Part shown: positions 1 to 12,030 of the stretch, one piece after another | Layout: each line of letters starts with the position of its first letter | Numbering within the stretch: the first letter of the stretch is position 1 | Origin: Amphiura filiformis | Lineage: Eukaryota; Echinodermata; Ophiuroidea; Amphilepidida; Amphiuridae | Reading direction: 5' to 3' | Length of the DNA: 64,000 nt | NCBI RefSeq assembly: GCF_039555335.1 | Contig: NC_092640.1 | Span: 30,634,204-30,698,203 of the forward strand | Position numbers and translations under genes: made by a program | The notes under the pieces: generated by a model | What the model was told of the DNA's origin: nothing | What the model saw: only the letters and a program-made list of their open reading frames with translations | Databases searched by the model: none

Positions 1-284
1 AGCTTTACACAACTGCCCAAACCACAAGATGCTGTTCATACACTACCTGCATATGCTAGGCAGTGTATGGGAATGAGAAAGAATTCTACAAGTATGTTCC
101 GCACTGCTCCACAACCAGTGAAATTATCAAACACTGATCAACTAACAATCCATTGTAGCTCTCTTTGTGGAAGGGTTCTAGTTATAATTGGTTTGGGATT
201 TGCGCTGGGTTTAGGACTAGTGATGCATTGTCACTCTTAGTAAAATTGATCCCTGGCATGATAATGTTGCAGGAATGTTCAGTT
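1..284. other. No gene seen
   Basis: AT-rich sequence without a convincing open frame, splice pattern or repeat structure that I can recognise. Confidence 0.5.
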
Positions 285-534
285 CAGTGGTGTAGCAATG
301 GAGGGCATGTGAACCTGGCACCATCTCGGTGGGGAGGGCACTGAATCATCCAATTTCGGCACTCCGTGAGATCGATTCTGCACTCCTAAGCAAAGATCAT
401 TTTAAGACCAAAATTTAACTTGATTATAACCAAATTAGTATTTGTACAATTTGTGCACGGAATTGTTTTGGAAATTTGGAGGCGTCATTTTATATCCTTG
501 CCCTAGGCACCTCAACCCCCTAGCTACGCCACTG
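285..534. mobile_element. Short inverted-repeat element, hAT-like ends
   Basis: The segment begins CAGTGGTGTAGC and ends GCTACGCCACTG, so the ends are imperfect inverted repeats of the CAGTGGCGTAGC type, which resembles hAT termini. The flanking 8-mers do not match well, so the superfamily is only a suggestion. Other CAGTGGCG-type fragments lie near 8645, 31180 and 53870 (reverse). Confidence 0.35.
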
Positions 535-1231
535 GGACTGTTAACCATGATTAGACATGTGTATAAATCTTTGCATATATTAAATGTATATTGTCAATCA
601 TAAAGGTAGATAGTGTATCAAATATAGACGAACCGATGGCTGAAATTGGCTCAAAAAGTAATCGGCAATTCTCGTACAAGAATGCATATGCTGAAATATG
701 AAATAAAAATATGAAATACATAATAAAAATCACACAAGGAAGCCTTTTGAGATACGACATGTGAAGCAGACGACGATATGACATCATGCATTGCACCATG
801 GGAAGATTATAATGAGCCATAATGGCCTCAATTCAAATGGCACAGTTCACTAACCTACATTAAAGCCATATTATAACATTTCTGTAAAAATAGATTAGTT
901 TCCAGAAAATGTTAGCTTTTACTGTCAGATATGTCCCTTTTAATTTTGAGCCGAACAAGTGAGGTAAAGCATAGAAAATTGGAATTTACTACTAGCGCCC
1001 ATGCATGTTACTCCCGAGGTTGTAATATGGTACGATCCTCGGGGTGTGTGTGTATGTGTCACAAAGTACTCTGTGGTATGTGTATACTGCACGCCGTTTA
1101 CGACTGTGCATACGTGTTTGACTAATATTTCCATCGTAATAATAAAACGCCGGTTTCATCATTTTATTCAAAATCTCGGATTTTGACAAAACTACAGCAC
1201 CTAAAGTCTTGATTTTTGCAGAGTATCTTTA
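535..1231. other. No gene seen
   Basis: Open frames here are short and unremarkable. The stretch around 1080-1140 (cgtgtttgactaatattt) recurs in weaker form near 2525, part of a degenerate duplication. Confidence 0.45.
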
Positions 1232-1901
1232 TTAAGGGCTCTAAAATGAGCGTTTATTGCGTTTCGACAGTATTTTTTGTGGGACATGAGAGCACCTCAG
1301 ACCTATCGAATTGCATTCTGAATACGAAGCAATTCTTTCTGATATCAAATAATTTTATTTTTTTGAAAATCACAATATAATACAAATTTTATGACAAATT
1401 TTAAAAATTTGATATTTTTCAAATTTTGATATATAACACTCCTCGAAGTAAATTATATAAATCTAATGACATATTCTTAAAGTGTATGTTGCAGGGAGGA
1501 AAAGCCGACGGTCAATTGAAAATTTTGACCTTTCATATTGAAGATATGGATTTTTTTCCCAAAAAGACCTAATTTTTTTGGGTGTTTTGGGAAAAAAATC
1601 CATATCTTCAATAATGAAAAGGTCAAAATTTTCAATTGATCGTCGACTTTTCATCCCACCTACATACACTTTAAGTATAAATCATCAGATTTATAAAGTT
1701 TACTTCAAGTACTGTTAAATATCAAAATATCGATTTTTAATGATTTGCCATAAAATGTGTATTAAATTGCGAATTTCAAAAAATCAAAATTATTTGATAT
1801 CAGAATGACATTCTTCGTATTCAGAATGCAATTCGATATGTCTGATGTGCTCTAATGTCCCACAATAAATACTGTCCAAACGTTCATACCCCAGCCCTTA
1901 A
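1232..1901. mobile_element. TTAA-flanked palindromic MITE, family A, copy 1
   Basis: The two arms (about 330 bp each) are imperfect reverse complements. The left arm begins TTAAGGGCTCTAAAATGAGC and the right arm ends CATACCCCAGCCCTTAA, with TTAA at both edges. The centre folds on GATATGGATTTTTTTCCC and its complement. Full-length relatives lie at 41832-42497 and 51911-52575 and a short one at 51389-51504. There is no coding capacity. TTAA edges suggest a TTAA target preference, but the GGG-first termini are not the usual piggyBac form, so the superfamily is left open. Confidence 0.8.
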
Positions 1902-1904
1902 GTA

Positions 1905-2680
1905 CATTACAATCGTGTAAAAACCAGAATTTAAAATGTTTTTGAGGGCGTTCTCCTCAGCAAATGTTATAATATGGCTTTAAGTATTGTATTGTATTCA
2001 AAGGTCATTCTGTGAATATACAAACCTATAAGGGTAATGAACTGTGCCCTGTTAGATGAGCATGTTTGAGTCAGGGCCTAGATTTTGACGAGTGTCGATT
2101 CTTGTAATGATTCTGATAAAATTTGGTGCGAGAATCAACTTCTCTCATTGTATCATACAGTAAATGCAGTGACTGATGGATTTTGATTTTCGCAAACAAA
2201 GACGATATCTAGACCCTGTATATTTCAGGTTATCAGGTTCATCTGTATATTAATAATGCATTATTATGTGTATCAATATTTTACGTTGGTTATGTATTCA
2301 GTCTGGGTTGTACTGTGAAATATCACCACTGCATTCATACAAGTTTTTGACATCAATATATGTATGCGATCTGTTTCATTTTCAGTCACTGGAAACTAAT
2401 GAACTATACACAATCCTCGAACCTAGGATTGAGTGGTGATATCGGAACAGATTCCGTCAGTCGCCTTTATGTGTTCTGAACATCCCGTATGCCATGTACG
2501 TACAGTAATATGAACACGGTGGATGTGTTTGACTAATATTTTGATCATATTAATGAATTAATGTTTGCAAGGTTTGTTTAGCTGATTAATGTACATTATT
2601 ATTGTGTACAAATCAGAATTTTGAAAAACATGGAGGGAGTCCTTGACGACAAATGTTACAATATTGCTTGAAGTAGGCCA
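1905..2680. repeat. Degenerate direct duplication
   Basis: The segments 1905-1990 and 2593-2680 can be aligned (both run from a gtgta-aa-cagaatttt-aaa core to aatgttataata/aatgttacaata and a 'gcttgaagta'-like end). They look like an old direct duplication interrupted by other sequence. No gene is seen. Confidence 0.4.
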
Positions 2681-3010
2681 TTCAGTAGTGCATACACTTC
2701 ACATGGCTAGGACTGGATATTGTCCATGCAAAACAATACTGGGTTTCAGGCAAGTATATACAAGTACCAGGTACCTATTCAACTTGAACTTGTACCCAAT
2801 TCCTTGATACTGGAGTCACTGGTGCATGTTTTGGCAACAATTGACAGCCATTGAAGCAGGTCATTCAGTTGCATCAAAAAGGATATATTATTCATGCAAA
2901 ACAATGTAATTGTTTCGGGAAAAGTAACTTTACCAGGTAAATTTTCCTATTCAACTTTTATCCAGTTTGTTGATACAGAGTCAGTGAAACATGTTTAGCA
3001 ACAAGAAGCA
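2669..3010. repeat. Two-copy degenerate tandem repeat, ~170 bp
   Basis: Copies at about 2669-2845 and 2846-3010 share in order: ggccattcagt/ggtcattcagt, catgcaaaacaat, ccaggtacctattcaactt/ccaggtaaattttcctattcaactt, ttgatac-gagtca, and gcatgttttggcaacaa/acatgtttagcaacaa. Divergence is high, so the duplication is old. Confidence 0.6.
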
Positions 3011-3029
3011 ATCAGTAAGCCCATCAATG

Positions 3030-3215
3030 GTGCTATTCCTGTTAAAATCCATACACCCCCTATGGAAAACATGACCTTAATCTCCCACACAGGGGGCGTG
3101 GATTTCAAACGGAAGTCACATGTTCAGGTAGCCCCATTTGAAATTCACACTACCTGTGTGGAAGATAAAGGTTGTGTCTTCCATAGGGGTGTATGGATGT
3201 CAACTGGAATAGCAA
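3030..3215. mobile_element. Small foldback MITE
   Basis: Ends are TGCTATTCC and GGAATAGCA, and the arms contain atccatacaccccctatgga against its complement in tccataggggtgtatggat. A related element lies at 4949-5080, and single-arm fragments are near 35930-36000 and 56945-57010. Confidence 0.6.
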
Positions 3216-3654
3216 ATGTAACACAAACAAAGAATGGGGATATTTCACTCTACAACTGAGACTTATGCTTTAGTATTATTTATTTTTTAACATAGAAAAA
3301 TGAAATATGTACATAGCTGTATAAAATAATCATGAAGAGTTTTGTTGTTGATGTAGTGTACTGGTATGTATAAAGAAAGTGATTTGATGATTTGCTGTGA
3401 TTTTTTAGTGGAAATCATTCCTTATTTGGTATTTTAGTTCATTTTATATGCTTGTTTCTGTACTCCTTAAAATCTAGAAATGAAATGTTTTTACATTTGA
3501 TAATGGAGCCATAAAGTGTGCTTCATAGCAAGTTATCGGAAAAAAAAATACCTGAAGACCTAAAGATTGCTGTGAAATTTTTGAAAGTCTGAAAGGACCA
3601 ATTCTTTTTAGGAAACAGTGAACAAGTTGTCTTGATATAAATAAAGGGTTAACA

Positions 3655-4100
3655 AGTTCTTAGTTTTTTTAGAATAAATCTGAAAGTTTTTACAAAATTA
3701 GAAAATTAAAAATGTTATTGGTAACTTATGGTGTTTGACACAGCTGGTCCAGTTTACAATGTCACAAATTGTTGCGTTCGGTCACAATGGCTTATGTAAG
3801 AGAAGATACAGTTTTAAAAGTTGCACTGCGGTCTCTTCAGTTCTCAAAACAATGCAGTAGGCCTGACTTCTTCACATGTATGTTACTGCATGCTTTGTGA
3901 ATGGACCAAGATGCAACTTTCAAAACTGCACCTTTTCTTACATATTGAGCCACTGTGACTGAATGCAGCAATGTGTGACATTGTAAGTTGGACCAGGTGT
4001 ATAAAGCAAAATAGACTATCAGTAACTTTCCAATTTTTTTTTCCAATAATTTTACAAGTTCATATAAAACTTTCCGATTTATTTTAAAAAGTGTTAAACG
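3655..4100. mobile_element. Foldback element, ~445 bp
   Basis: Arms are imperfect inverted repeats. The left arm has ctggtccagtttacaatgtc and agaagatacagttttaaaag, and the right arm has the complements around 3915-3995. Outer edges pair through tagaataaatctgaaagttt and its complement near 4060-4090. No reading frame is preserved. Confidence 0.6.
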
Positions 4101-4202
4101 GAAACTTCATATGAACTCTTTTAAAGAGCTTTTAGTTAAAAATTCAAAATATAATCAAAATTAAATAATGAAGAATTGAACTTTTGTTCACAACACATAA
4201 AG

Positions 4203-4396
4203 TTGCTCACCTGAAATTTTTCGGTTGTTAAGACTATAACCTTCAGCAGAATGATTCAGTTCGTTGATCGATTTGACGATTCTTGACTTCGTAGACTCTT
4301 GCTAAGTTGTAGCGCTCCCCATCCTTATTCAAAGAAGGTTGGTTGGCCCGGATGTGGATAGCCTCTGTCTTAACAACCAAAAATTTCAGGTGAGCA
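4203..4396. mobile_element. Inverted-repeat-bounded fragment of a Penelope-like element
   Basis: The 194-bp segment is bounded by TTGCTCACCTGAAATTTTT and AAAATTTCAGGTGAGCAA and includes the complementary cggttgttaagac/cttaacaacc. It encloses the antisense GIY-YIG fragment at 4243-4378. It could be a rearranged Penelope-like copy or a MITE that captured the end of one. Confidence 0.55.
4243..4378 (-). pseudogene. GIY-YIG endonuclease C-terminal fragment (Penelope-like retroelement)
   Basis: On the minus strand a frame of about 44 codons ends in TGA and contains EAIHIRANQPSLNKDGERYN, followed by LARVYE. The pattern E-A/S-I-x-I-R-x-x-x-P-S-L-N-x-D-x-G-x-Y is what is seen at the C-terminal edge of GIY-YIG endonuclease domains carried by Penelope-like retroelements and related elements. 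No reverse transcriptase sequence is visible upstream, so this is only a remnant. The recognition is by motif; a profile search against PF01541-type domains would decide it. Confidence 0.6.
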
Positions 4397-4948
4397 AATC
4401 AAAATTGTTTATTATGGTTGCTGTGGATATTTGTAGATAAAACTCAGATACATATTTTGGTACTTTTATAATGTTGGCAAAGTTATCACTGTCAAAATAG
4501 TTACATAAATGCACTAAGCGTATCTACAAATCCCCAAAAATATAGTGTTTATTGGAAACGGTTTTGAAGTATTGATTTTGGAAGTTGATTAATTTTATAA
4601 TTATTTTTTGAAATTATAATTGACTTGATGAAAAATAAATATCCCAATGCAGGATGTTGGATCATATTTTGTATTTTTCTGTAATTGCGTGATTTTTTAA
4701 ATCCAAAATTCTACCTTTTGAAATCAAATTTGATCACTGCCTCTGGTAGGTGTAAGAACTATGAATATAAGATTTAAATTTCTACCTCCACAATTTGGAA
4801 ATTCAAATGTTGAAAATAATTGTAAATATCGTACAAATTTGATACTTTGTCTTTTATACATGCAACCTTCCCCCGTAAAGTAGATGACTATGTGTATTTT
4901 GTGCTAACAGTGCCAAATTTAGTTATCAGTAGTTTGCCACAAATAAGG

Positions 4949-5080
4949 GCTGTTCCACTTTAAATCCACACCCCTGCTGAAGGAACCCTTGCAATCCCCA
5001 TGACTATGCCACTGGTGCAAGTGGAATTGATTTCATTGTAATCTTCCACAGGGGGGATGTGGACTTCAGATGGAATAGCT
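4949..5080. mobile_element. Small foldback MITE, relative of 3030-3215
   Basis: Begins GCTGTTCC and ends GGAATAGC; internal taaatccacacccctgc pairs with aggggggatgtggactt. Same architecture as 3030-3215 but with about 50 fewer bases. Confidence 0.55.
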
Positions 5081-5115
5081 TAAGTGATATTTTGTAACTG
5101 TCTGTACTAAATGGA

Positions 5116-5397
5116 TACTGTAAAAGTAGAAATTTTTGCGAGGTTTTTATTTTCGTGATTTTCGCGAGTTGACATTAAATCGCAAAACTAAAAACTTGCG
5201 AAAATATCCTTTTCAGAAATTTTTGTGAGGTTTTTATTTTTGTGAATTTCGCTAGTTGACATTAAATCGCAAAAATAACAGCTCGCGAAAATATCCTTTT
5301 GCAATTAATGTAGATACTGCGAAATTAAATTCTCAAGCATTTTCTGAAACGAAAAGAGCAAAAATATCTGCACGCTAAAATTTGTACTTTTACAGTA
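5116..5397. mobile_element. MITE with TACTGTAAAAGTA ends and an internal duplication
   Basis: Ends TACTGTAAAAGTAGAAATTT and AAATTTGTACTTTTACAGTA are inverted repeats beginning and ending with TA. Inside, a ~105-bp direct repeat occurs twice (5128-5232 and 5213-5310 region: aaatttttg-gaggtttttatttt, gttgacattaaatcgcaaaa, gcgaaaatatccttt). Confidence 0.7.
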
Positions 5398-5954
5398 CAA
5401 TAACTGTTATGTTTACGGTGTTTGTGTAGGATCTCATGTTGAGTCCTTTGTCTATTTGTTATACAAATTGAAATGAACTTTTCAACATCTATGTGTATAT
5501 TTTGAATTTGCTACTTAAATATTACTCGTAATGTGCTCAATGGAAGACAAACTTTGTTTATTTTTGTTCTGTTTTTGTGTATTCTGTTAAAGTAGAAAAG
5601 CTTAGGAACAGATGGACATTTTGTATTCAACTTTCCAAGTTGCTATCGTTGATCTTATTTATACTTCACCTAAAATGTCTTTTTTTTTTGTTGTAAACAC
5701 AATGTTAAAAGTTGCCCCAGAAGATCCCAATTTGGTTTATCCTTCATGTAAAAGAACAGGGAATTAGCCTAGTGCAGAAATCTTCTATTGAAGGATTATT
5801 TTTTTGGTCCTTCAGTGGAGTCTTTACTAGTCATGAATATCTTGCACCAAGGATTCACCCAAATTTGTAAGAAAAATAATTCACATAGGATCCACTTTTT
5901 TGAGTGTTAAAAATAGGGACCCAAGTTTTCAGTTTACACTCAAGCGGAAGGAAA
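5398..5954. other. No gene seen
   Basis: AT-rich intergenic sequence without recognisable structure. Confidence 0.4.
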
Positions 5955-6240
5955 ATATGTGTACATCCATATCAAAACGATGCACTTGTCGGCTGCTACA
6001 TGTGCCTCATTTCAAAAAATAGCTAGGAACAAATACCAGATTCATCCCAAGTGGAGGTCACTTCAAATCATCCCAAGTCACATGGTTTAGGAATACAAAG
6101 ATACATTCCTTAACCATGTGGCTTGGGGGCTATTTGAACTGACCTCCACTTGAGTTGAGCCTGGTATTTGTTCCTAGCTATTATGTGAAATGAGACACAT
6201 GTAGCAGCCGACAAGTGCATGATATGGATGTACACATATG
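5955..6240. mobile_element. Foldback element, ~285 bp
   Basis: Starts ATATGTGTACATCCATATC and ends GATATGGATGTACACATAT. The arms continue through gcacttgtcggctgctacat, agctaggaacaaatacca and gtggaggtca, each with its complement. The central loop is short, so the arms could form a long hairpin. Confidence 0.75.
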
Positions 6241-6305
6241 GTCATAGATTTAAGTTAAAATTTGTCATCTTGGGTGTAATTTACCAAATGAAAGTTAAGT
6301 AAATT

Positions 6306-6582
6306 CGGCCCTGATTTGGTAAAATGATCTAACTTGAAATTAAAATCGCTGTTTCGAGAAAAAGAGCTTTTAAGTTTGAACACTTGACGTTTTTCTTTTT
6401 GAATAAAATAAATAATTAAACAGATCTAATGTCTTAGAAAATATAAAAATCTCATTATTTGGTGGCATGGTGGTGATTTAAGGACGTCACCAATGGAAAG
6501 AGCGCCCTCACATTACCCAAGATATGGATTTATCTCAAAATGTCCAAATTTCAAGTTAGATCGTTTTACCAAATCAGGGCCG
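6306..6582. mobile_element. MITE with CGGCCCTGATTTGGTAAAA ends
   Basis: The first ~35 bases and the last ~35 bases are reverse complements with one or two differences (cggccctgatttggtaaaa / ttttaccaaatcagggccg, continuing into atctaacttgaaat). The interior is non-coding. Confidence 0.7.
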
Positions 6583-7149
6583 TTAATGCCTTGAACAGCA
6601 AGTAAGTTTTAAGTACTTTGCTCCCTCCAGCAATTTGCAAAGAATAGAAATGATTAATTTGTTAGAGGTCAGTACTGGTGTGAAATTTAGACAATCTGGG
6701 TTTGCAAACATTGGCTAAAGGGGGCCCTTCCAAAGGTCTTCTATTCTGAATACAATGTCACTGTAGTGTCTGCTACCCTTATCTGTAGGCCACTTGACAT
6801 GTGATGTCATTTGCCTGGCAGTATGTGCGTGAATTATGACAATTTCCATTGTTCTTGGCCCTGCAGTGTGAGTATGCTTCGTAGTTTGCTCATCTCATGG
6901 CACATGCATTTTAAATCGCCCACCACATTTCGTATAGTACAAGAAAGCCATTGAACAGTGTAGCGATTCGTTCAAGCATATCGATAGACCAGTCCCTCTC
7001 CTTGGTTGATAAACAATGATATGAAGTGGTCTATACTGCAGAACACGTGGAAGAGGTTGTTGAATCCTACTATATATCAGATTCATGAAATGAAAGCCTA
7101 CCCTTTATGTCATTTTTTCTTTAGAAATATATGAATTTGTACACCAATT
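6583..7149. other. No gene seen
   Basis: No convincing exon, RNA gene or repeat. The short open frames have no recognisable similarity. Confidence 0.4.
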
Positions 7150-8022
7150 ACTTATAACACTAGTGCACCTGCAGCTATGAGAGGCCTGATGCTGTGAGAG
7201 TACTGGCATGGTAGCGATACTGTTTGACCCCAGATGACCTTTGACCTCGGTGTAATTTTTTTCATGCTCCCCTCATACGAAGGATTCCACCTATCAAGTT
7301 TAAGCCCAATAGGGCAAACTTTAAATTTAGCCCCTACATGACCTTGGACCTCGGTTGACCTCAATTTTGTTTTATGCATATATTCCCCTCAGTATCAAGG
7401 ATTCCACTCACCAAGTTTGAGCCCGAAAGGACAAAGTTTGAAATCCATGACCTTTGACCTCGGATGACCTCCATATAATGTTTTTCATGCTCCCCTCATA
7501 CAAAGGTTTCGACCCACCATGTTTGAGCCCGATCGGACAAAGTTTGAAATTTGACCCCTCCGTAATGACCTTTGACCTCGATTGACCTCAATTTTGTTTT
7601 GCGCATATATTTCCCCTCGTATCAAGGATTCCACCTACCAAGTTTGAGCCTGATAGGACAATGTTTGAAATCCATGACCTTTGACCTTTGACCTCGGATG
7701 ACCTCCATATAATGTTTTTCATGCTGCCCTCATACAAAGGTTTCGACCCACCAAGTTTGAGCCTGATCGGGCAAAGTTTGAAATTTGACCCCTCCGTAAT
7801 GACCTTTGACCTCGGTTGACCTCGATTTTATTTCGCGCATTACATTCCCCTCCTGTCAAGGATTCCACCCACCAAGTTTGGGCCCGATCGGACAGTTTGA
7901 AATTTTGACCTTTGACCTTGACCTCCGATGACCTTCAAAACCACATGGCCAACATGCTTTTCCCAATACCTATCTATATCCCAACTTTCAGCACGATGCG
8001 TTGAAGTGCGGCGAAACGCATA
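7150..8022. repeat. DR1-bearing repeat, copy 1, left part
   Basis: Begins actagtgcacctgcagct. It is then built from alternating ~105-122-bp subunits, each starting with TGACCTTTGACCTC or a close variant near 7235, 7340, 7448, 7566, 7677, 7799 and 7908. Shared subunit text includes caccaagtttgagcccgat and ggacaaagtttgaaat; alternate subunits differ (tgcgcatatattcccctc versus catataatgtttttcatgc), so the basic period is a ~230-bp dimer. The reverse complement AGGTCAAAGGTCA is a perfect DR1 hexamer pair. The copy is interrupted at TA (8021-8022) by the transposon at 8023-13710 and resumes at 13713. Confidence 0.85.
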
Positions 8023-8060
8023 TAATTAAAGACAGAGATAAAAGCAATTTACCGCGTCTG
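8023..8060 (+). repeat. Left terminal inverted repeat
   Basis: 38 bp, TAATTAAAGACAGAGATAAA followed by agcaatttaccgcgtctg. It pairs with 13673-13710 with a single A/T difference at base 21. Confidence 0.85.
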
Positions 8061-9030
8061 ACGTAAACTCAATGAGGGTGTGTAGGGGCGGAGCTAAGCG
8101 CCTACTTTGGCGCGGTTTTGATGTAAACACGGCATGCGGCACGACTGATGTTGCAAGTTGAACTGCGTGTACCATGTGTACGTTTAATACGTACACGGAG
8201 AGTACATGATTTGCTTTGATTTTCGCCGCATAAAAGTGCAGACTTCTTTAAACCAAAGCAACAACAGATTTAATGCCCAAAAAGCCAAAATACAACAGCA
8301 CTTTACATGTACTACGCCAAATAAATTATAATAATTAATTTATTATTCGATATTTATATAAATAAATACAAACAAAATCAAAACTAGGTGTCGTGTTGTG
8401 GTTCGGGGCATGAGTGGGCCATGTACGTACGAGGAAGGTGCAAGGCTATTAAGTGAGTGCTAAATTGTGTTTTCTTTGTACAAATGCCAACTGATGAATT
8501 AAATCAAAAGTAGTTCATTGCTTTTTTCTACGACCCAGTCCTGGACTTCGAGTGACAAAAAGGGAAAAAAAGAAAGATTTTTGGGGATTTTCTAAACTGA
8601 TCATCCCGGGTATCATCATTGACATCAATACAGTTTTTTGTGGTCAGTGGCGGTGCGGTGCCATGATTTTTTTCAGGGGGGTCTTGTATTGAATTTCAGC
8701 CAATTTTGCGCAAATTACTGCAAAAAAGTGTAAATTTTCGGAATTTTAATGGGGGCATCTTGGGGTGGGGTGCAAGCAATTTTTGGCACGCCATTTGGAA
8801 ATCCTCCCGGCTCATAATTTAGATTGCAGTTATTAGTAGAGAAATTAGCTAGGCCTACATAAATGGGTTTTTTTGTGCAAATTTTTCAATTCAAAAAATA
8901 CAAATGGCAATTTGAATGACTATCTTTAGTGTACACAATTAATTTTTTTTACACTATCACTGAATAAGCCTTCAAGTGAGGCTCTAAATGCACCAAAAAA
9001 AATTATATATTTAAAAACATGTGAACCTAT

Positions 9031-9270
9031 TTAAGGGGTACTACACCCTCAATAAATTCGATACTTATGATAGAAAATGAGGTACCGCTAGGATGTACCT
9101 CATTCCCTATCATATACTGAACCGCTTGTCTTGAGTCACTGAAATTTCAGTGTAGTAATTGGATTCCTTGCCCCAATAATATACACAACTTTTGTTACCA
9201 GTGTGTTATTAATTTTTGAGAAAAATGCAAAAAATAGTCTCAAATTTACCACATGGGTGTAGTACCCTAA
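9031..9270. mobile_element. TTAA-flanked palindromic MITE, family B, copy 1
   Basis: Starts TTAAGGGGTACTACACCC and ends GGGTGTAGTACCCTAA. It contains the family words gaggtaccgctagaatgtacctc, cttgtcttgagtcactgaaatttcagt (partly), aattggattccttgcccc and ttgttaccagtgtgt. The left arm is shortened. Inserted in the transposon. Confidence 0.7.
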
Positions 9271-9356
9271 GTTTTTTAGTTGGTCGATACAAACTTGTTT
9301 TAAGACCTGCAACATGTAATGCACCCCTGGGCTGAATCATCATTAGTTGGAAACTT

Positions 9357-9755
9357 AGGCCCTTCGCACTTGATTTATTATATTAGTTTCCTGTTAAAGA
9401 TTTTGAAAAAGGGACGAGATGACTTTTAATTATTAGTTATTAATTATCTTTATTTAGTTTGAACTATTACAAGCAACTATTGACTCGTTTTGACTAGAGC
9501 GGGCATTTAATTATTTCACAACAATTTGATTTTATAAATAAGTGAAGGTGGAGTTGTACTCTCTGTTCATTCATCATTATTGTTGATATTATTAAAGTCA
9601 TATGATAAAATGACAAGTAGAAGTAGTTGCAAGTTATTTTAAAGGAGAAATTTAGAAATAAAAATAAAATAATTAATTATTTGAGATTTTCAATTTTGGA
9701 CATGGGCGGTAAACAGAAAACTACCCGGTAATAATCAAGTGCTTGAAGGGTCTTA
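9357..9755. mobile_element. Inverted-repeat segment between MITE copies
   Basis: taggcccttcgcacttgatt at the left pairs with taatcaagtgcttgaagggt at the right. The interior is AT-rich and non-coding. It is a weak candidate for an independent element. Confidence 0.4.
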
Positions 9756-10340
9756 TGGGGTACTACACCCCTTGCAAAATTTGTGACTATTTTTGCATAA
9801 TTTTCTCAAAAAATAATAACACACTGGTAACAAAAGTTATAATTATAGGGGCAAGGAATCCCCTACTACACTGGTATTTCAGTGGCTCAAGACAAGCGGT
9901 ATGTAAATAAGAAAAGAGGTACCGCTAGAATGGACCTAATTTCTTAAAGGCATATATTGGAATGTCATCTTTCCCTGGGTAAGATCTGACACCAGGCCAG
10001 CCCATGGCCAGAGGGTAACATGAGTAGGTTTGTTTCACCTTTAAGGCAAGGATAGTCTTGCTAATATGGGCTAACTTTCCCCTAGGCCATCCAATATGCC
10101 ATGAATTAGTAGGACCACAACTGGTATCTACTGGTCACTTTATACTCCTATTTCCACATCTGTTAATTTTATATGGGCCGTTAACATATATTATAATGAA
10201 TCACTTGTCTTGAATCACTGAAATTTCAGTGAAGTAATTTGATTTCCTACATAACTTTTGTTACCAGTGTGTAGTTATTTTTTTGAGAAAAATGCAAAAT
10301 TAGTCACAAAATCTATCAGGGGGTGTAGTACCACCTGAAA
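9756..10340. mobile_element. Palindromic MITE, family B, copy 2, with a ~250-bp insertion
   Basis: The left arm 9756-9945 (ggggtactacaccccttgca ... gaggtaccgctagaatgg) and right arm 10195-10340 (cacttgtcttgaatcactga ... gggggtgtagtacca) belong to one palindrome. Unrelated sequence at about 9946-10194 separates them. Confidence 0.65.
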
Positions 10341-10509
10341 GTATTCTTAATTGGATTTGGACATGACTGTAAAGGAAGGATTCAAATCATGAAACATGTG
10401 TGAAATATAATTAAACAATTTAATCTGCAAATTTTTTTACAAAAAGTGTAAAATATTATAGTACAATACAATTACTAAACAAGAAAACATTTGAATGGTA
10501 GTGCCAGAA

Positions 10510-10867
10510 CTTGACTATACTACACCCCTGCCAAATTTTGTGCCTATTTTTGCATTTTTCTCAAAAATTATAGCACAGTGGGGACAAGTAAAATATGTAT
10601 ATTATAGGGGCAAGGACTACAACTACTGCACTGGAAAATTTATTTCAGCACAGACAACAGTTGAAAAAAAAAAAAAAAAAATGAGGGAAACCCAATATTT
10701 AATCAATATATCAATAACTACTTGCTTTGAGTTGCTGAATTTTCAGTACAGTAGTTGTAGTCCTTGCCCCTATAATATACATATCTTACTTGTCACCAAT
10801 GTGCTATAATTTTTGAGAAAAATGCAAAAATAGGCAAATAAATTGGCCAGGGTGTAGTACCCCTTAA
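10510..10867. mobile_element. Palindromic MITE, family B, copy 3 (variant)
   Basis: Starts ctatactacacccctgcc and ends ggtgtagtaccccttaa. The arms share attataggggcaaggac-tac and its complement, and a poly-A run sits near the centre (10663-10680). TTAA is at the right edge only. Confidence 0.65.
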
Positions 10868-11543
10868 ACCCAGGAAACAACCATTATACACTTACAGAAA
10901 AGGTAATAGGCTATAAAAGGAACATTGTTTTAAACATTTGTAAAAACATGATGCAAAACATTCTAGCAGAAATTTACGGAATGTTTATAGGGGCTGTCTT
11001 GCGATAATTATATGTACCCCAGGGTGGTGAATTTTCAAAATGATCTGCCAAAAATTAAGCAACCTCAACTCAAATCATCCAAAACATGTTGATGTTTATG
11101 CACTTTTAATGAAATACCTGCACCATTCAATTTTTGATTGGCGTAACTCCAACCGACCTTAAAAGTAGGCCAAAGTCTTTTTGTAGGCCTATTAGGCCAA
11201 GTGAAATAAATAACAATAAATTATAACATGTATATCGTCCCAGCCATCACCAATTTTTGGAGATTTTCAAACATTTTTTTATTTTTTTATTATGTTTTGT
11301 TAGGGCTTTGGGGAAATGATAACATATCCCTTTTTATGATATGTTGACAAACACTTTGCAATTCTACACAGAAATGAATGGTAAAAAAATAATTATAATA
11401 ACAATATTAAATAGGTCCGGACAACATTCATGTTATTTTTTCAGCCTTAAGATAATGTTATTAATTAGCAAAACTATAAATCATGTCAATTAATTACATT
11501 AGGCCTAAAAATGTGATATGCAATATGAACAAAACCTGTTTCA

Positions 11544-12030
11544 AAATAAACATCTCAAAAAAGTAACTAACCCCCTTAAATAATGGCCATTATTCAAAAA
11601 GGGGCTATTGTATTGCAAATCTGTAAAATGCGTTGGAAGCAGAATTTATTTCAGCGCATTTTGACACCTCATTTGATACGATAGCCCAGAAAACAATAAA
11701 ACACCGGTCAATTTAAGGTCCAGATTTGAAAGTTGCACTTACATACAAATTTTTACAATAAAAACACTCAGATACGATTACACAGATTTCCTTCCATTAC
11801 ACTGAATGCAAAATAAATATAATTTACTGCAACTTTCAAATCTTGGGCTACATTGATTTAAATGTACGTTGTGACGTCAATATTTAGTCAATTGCTACAA
11901 ATGAAATGAGGTGTCAAAATGTGCAGAAATAAATTCTGCTTCCAATGCATTTTACAGATTTGTAATACCCGTTTTTGAATAATGGTCATTATTTAAGGGG
12001 TCAGTTACTTTTTTTGAGATGTTTATAATA
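11544..12030. mobile_element. Foldback element, ~485 bp, inside the transposon
   Basis: The left arm runs from aaacatctcaaaaaagtaac and the right arm ends gttactttttttgagatgtt. Arms also pair through gcgttggaagcagaatttat / ataaattctgcttccaatgc and gatttgaaagttgc / gcaactttcaaatc. Confidence 0.7.

Noticed and set aside
931-1189. Overlapping short open frames on both strands near a GT-rich run
   Set aside because: They exist because of gtgtgtgtatgtgtc low complexity, with no protein signature.
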